Assembly: GCA_003567615.1 (NCBI GenBank)
Contig: PWZC01000312.1
Coordinates: forward strand, 1-6,680
Direction: 5' to 3'
Source: Gemmatimonadota bacterium
GTDB lineage: Bacteria > Gemmatimonadota > Gemmatimonadetes > Longimicrobiales > Gaopeijiaceae
Length of the DNA: 6,680 bases
Shown here: positions 5,751 to 6,680 of the stretch, piece by piece
Layout of the letters: each line of letters opens with the position of its first letter
How positions within the stretch are numbered: the first letter of the stretch is position 1
Translations under genes and position numbers: made by a program
The notes under the pieces: generated by a model
What the model was told of the DNA's origin: nothing
Databases searched by the model: none
The model's input: the letters and a program-made list of their open reading frames with translations, nothing else

Positions 5751-6680
5751 TCCGCTCTCCATGAAGCGGCTATCCGCAGGGGCGATTCGGCCCCCCAGAC
5801 GGATGAGCGGCTCCCCACCTCCGGGCCACCCTCCAACCGGCTCCAGCGCCTCCTCTGTGTAGCGCCCGGAGGCGTTCCAGAGGATCCACTCCTCGATCCC
5901 GGCATCCCGTGTGGCCAGGATCTGAGCCCGGACCTCCGCCGCCCCGTAGCGGGGCTGCCCCAGGGTGAAGTCCTGGAGCCAGGGAACGATGCGGGCGGCT
6001 CCCTCCACGCCTCCGGAGCGGCGCACCGCGTCACGGAGCGCGCCCCCCACCACCTCGTACGGGTGGGCATTGGGAGCCTCGATTCCAAAGCTCCCCGTCC
6101 AGTAGTGGGAGGGGTAGATCATGGGGAGGATGACGTCCACCGCATCCACCATGTCTTCCCAGAGCTGCCCGATCCCCACGTCGTTCCGGGCCGAGGTGGC
6201 CATGCCGAAGACATCGGCCGTTACAGGCACATCCAGATCCGCCAACTCCTCCCGGCTCCAGAGGAGGAACTCCCGAATGGCCTCGCTCCGTGTCCGCCCC
6301 TCCTGGCCGGGAAAGACGGCACGCTCCATCTCGGACCTGGGACGATCGGGGAAGCGCACGTAGTCCCACTGGACCTCGCGGAATCCGAGCTCGACGGCTT
6401 CCCGGGCCAGGGCCACGTTGTACGCCCAGACGGTCCGGTCATAGGGATTGACCCAGACCTCGCCGTTCCCGTCCACCCAGGCACCGCCGGAGGAATCCTG
6501 GATCGCGTGTTCCGGTCGTGCCCCGGCCAGGAGGTGGTCCTTGAAGACCACGATGCGGGCGATGGGATGGATACCCTCCTCCTCCAGCCGCTCCAGAAGC
6601 CGGGATACGTTCCGAATGCGGAGCTGTCCGTCGGCGCCCACCTCGCCGGCGAAGGGCACCTCCGTGGTATAGCTCACGTA
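5655..6680 (-). CDS. Putative glycoside hydrolase-like protein, DUF4015 type (5' end missing)
   Basis: The minus-strand frame is open to the right edge, so the N-terminus, with any signal peptide, is outside. The GTG at 6677-6675 looks like an internal Val (YVSYTTEVP) rather than a start. About 280 visible residues match, from memory, the DUF4015 family (Pfam PF13200, putative glycosyl hydrolase TIM barrel): IARIVVFKDHLLA (39-51, counted from that Val), WVNPYDRTVWAYN (75-87), VQWDYVRFPD (102-111), TADVFGMATS (153-162), DVGIGQLWEDM (166-176), DVILPMIYPSHYWTG (181-195), VPWLQDF (231-237) and EEWILWNASGRYT (262-274). Conserved acids Asp105, Asp111, Asp155 and Glu174 are candidates for the active site, but no reaction has been firmly shown for the family as far as I know. 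After about residue 280 comes a polar tail of some 60 residues; its last 31 codons and TGA stop lie antisense to the MFS gene. The tail is probably poorly conserved. Cell-envelope polysaccharide is a guess as substrate. Confidence 0.9.
   Translation of the reverse strand, partial: YVSYTTEVPFAGEVGADGQLRIRNVSRLLERLEEEGIHPIARIVVFKDHLLAGARPEHAIQDSSGGAWVDGNGEVWVNPYDRTVWAYNVALAREAVELGFREVQWDYVRFPDRPRSEMERAVFPGQEGRTRSEAIREFLLWSREELADLDVPVTADVFGMATSARNDVGIGQLWEDMVDAVDVILPMIYPSHYWTGSFGIEAPNAHPYEVVGGALRDAVRRSGGVEGAARIVPWLQDFTLGQPRYGAAEVRAQILATRDAGIEEWILWNASGRYTEEALEPVGGWPGGGEPLIRLGGRIAPADSRFMESGSAVADEPVGLRETPGQDGPQGGHEPQDPQHD

Noticed and set aside
5779..5794. Possible bidirectional terminator: GGGGC and GGCCCC around the loop GATTCG.
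   Set aside because: The stem is only 5 pairs, it has no T run on either strand, and it lies inside the DUF4015 coding region.
6121..6363. Plus-strand open frame opposite the DUF4015 gene.
   Set aside because: Ser/Arg-rich shadow with no start signal, opposite a conserved domain.

Overview
The window looks like a piece of a bacterial chromosome with high GC content (about two thirds G+C or more by eye, not computed). It is very tightly packed: almost every base lies in a gene, and most neighbouring genes overlap by a few bases. Strong third-position G/C preference and a GTG or ATG start with a GGAGG-type ribosome binding site for most genes fit a high-GC phylum. Gemmatimonadota or a similar lineage is a guess from overall style, not a demonstrated assignment. 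I see no RNA genes, mobile elements, CRISPR arrays or attachment sites.

Bases 1-2530 (+ strand) hold the distal part of a histidine biosynthesis operon: hisA (5' end outside the window), hisB (dehydratase only), hisF and a fused hisIE. The three junctions overlap by 4, 7 and 4 bases, and each downstream start has a GGAGG inside the 3' end of the previous gene, so translational coupling is likely. Together these genes cover the steps from phosphoribosyl-ATP to imidazole acetol phosphate, except that the glutaminase HisH, which feeds ammonia to HisF, is not in view and is probably upstream.

Bases 2531-2568 are the only clear non-coding gap between genes. It contains an 8-bp imperfect hairpin just before the next start codon. 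After it come a half-size ABC exporter (2569-4380) and an MFS-type membrane protein (4377-5750) that overlap by 4 bases (GTGA). They may be read through from the his operon or have their own promoter inside hisIE; nothing in the sequence links them functionally to histidine synthesis.

Bases 5655-6680 (- strand) hold the 3' part of a gene for a putative glycoside-hydrolase-like TIM-barrel protein (DUF4015 type), cut off by the right edge. Its tail runs 96 bases into the 3' end of the MFS gene on the opposite strand, so the two transcription units converge with no spacer. Overall this is an ordinary housekeeping region with some modest oddities: a shortened metal-binding loop and extended tail in HisB, the hairpin, the cysteine-bearing N-terminal extension on the MFS protein, and the long convergent overlap. 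I do not see a convincing new biological system.
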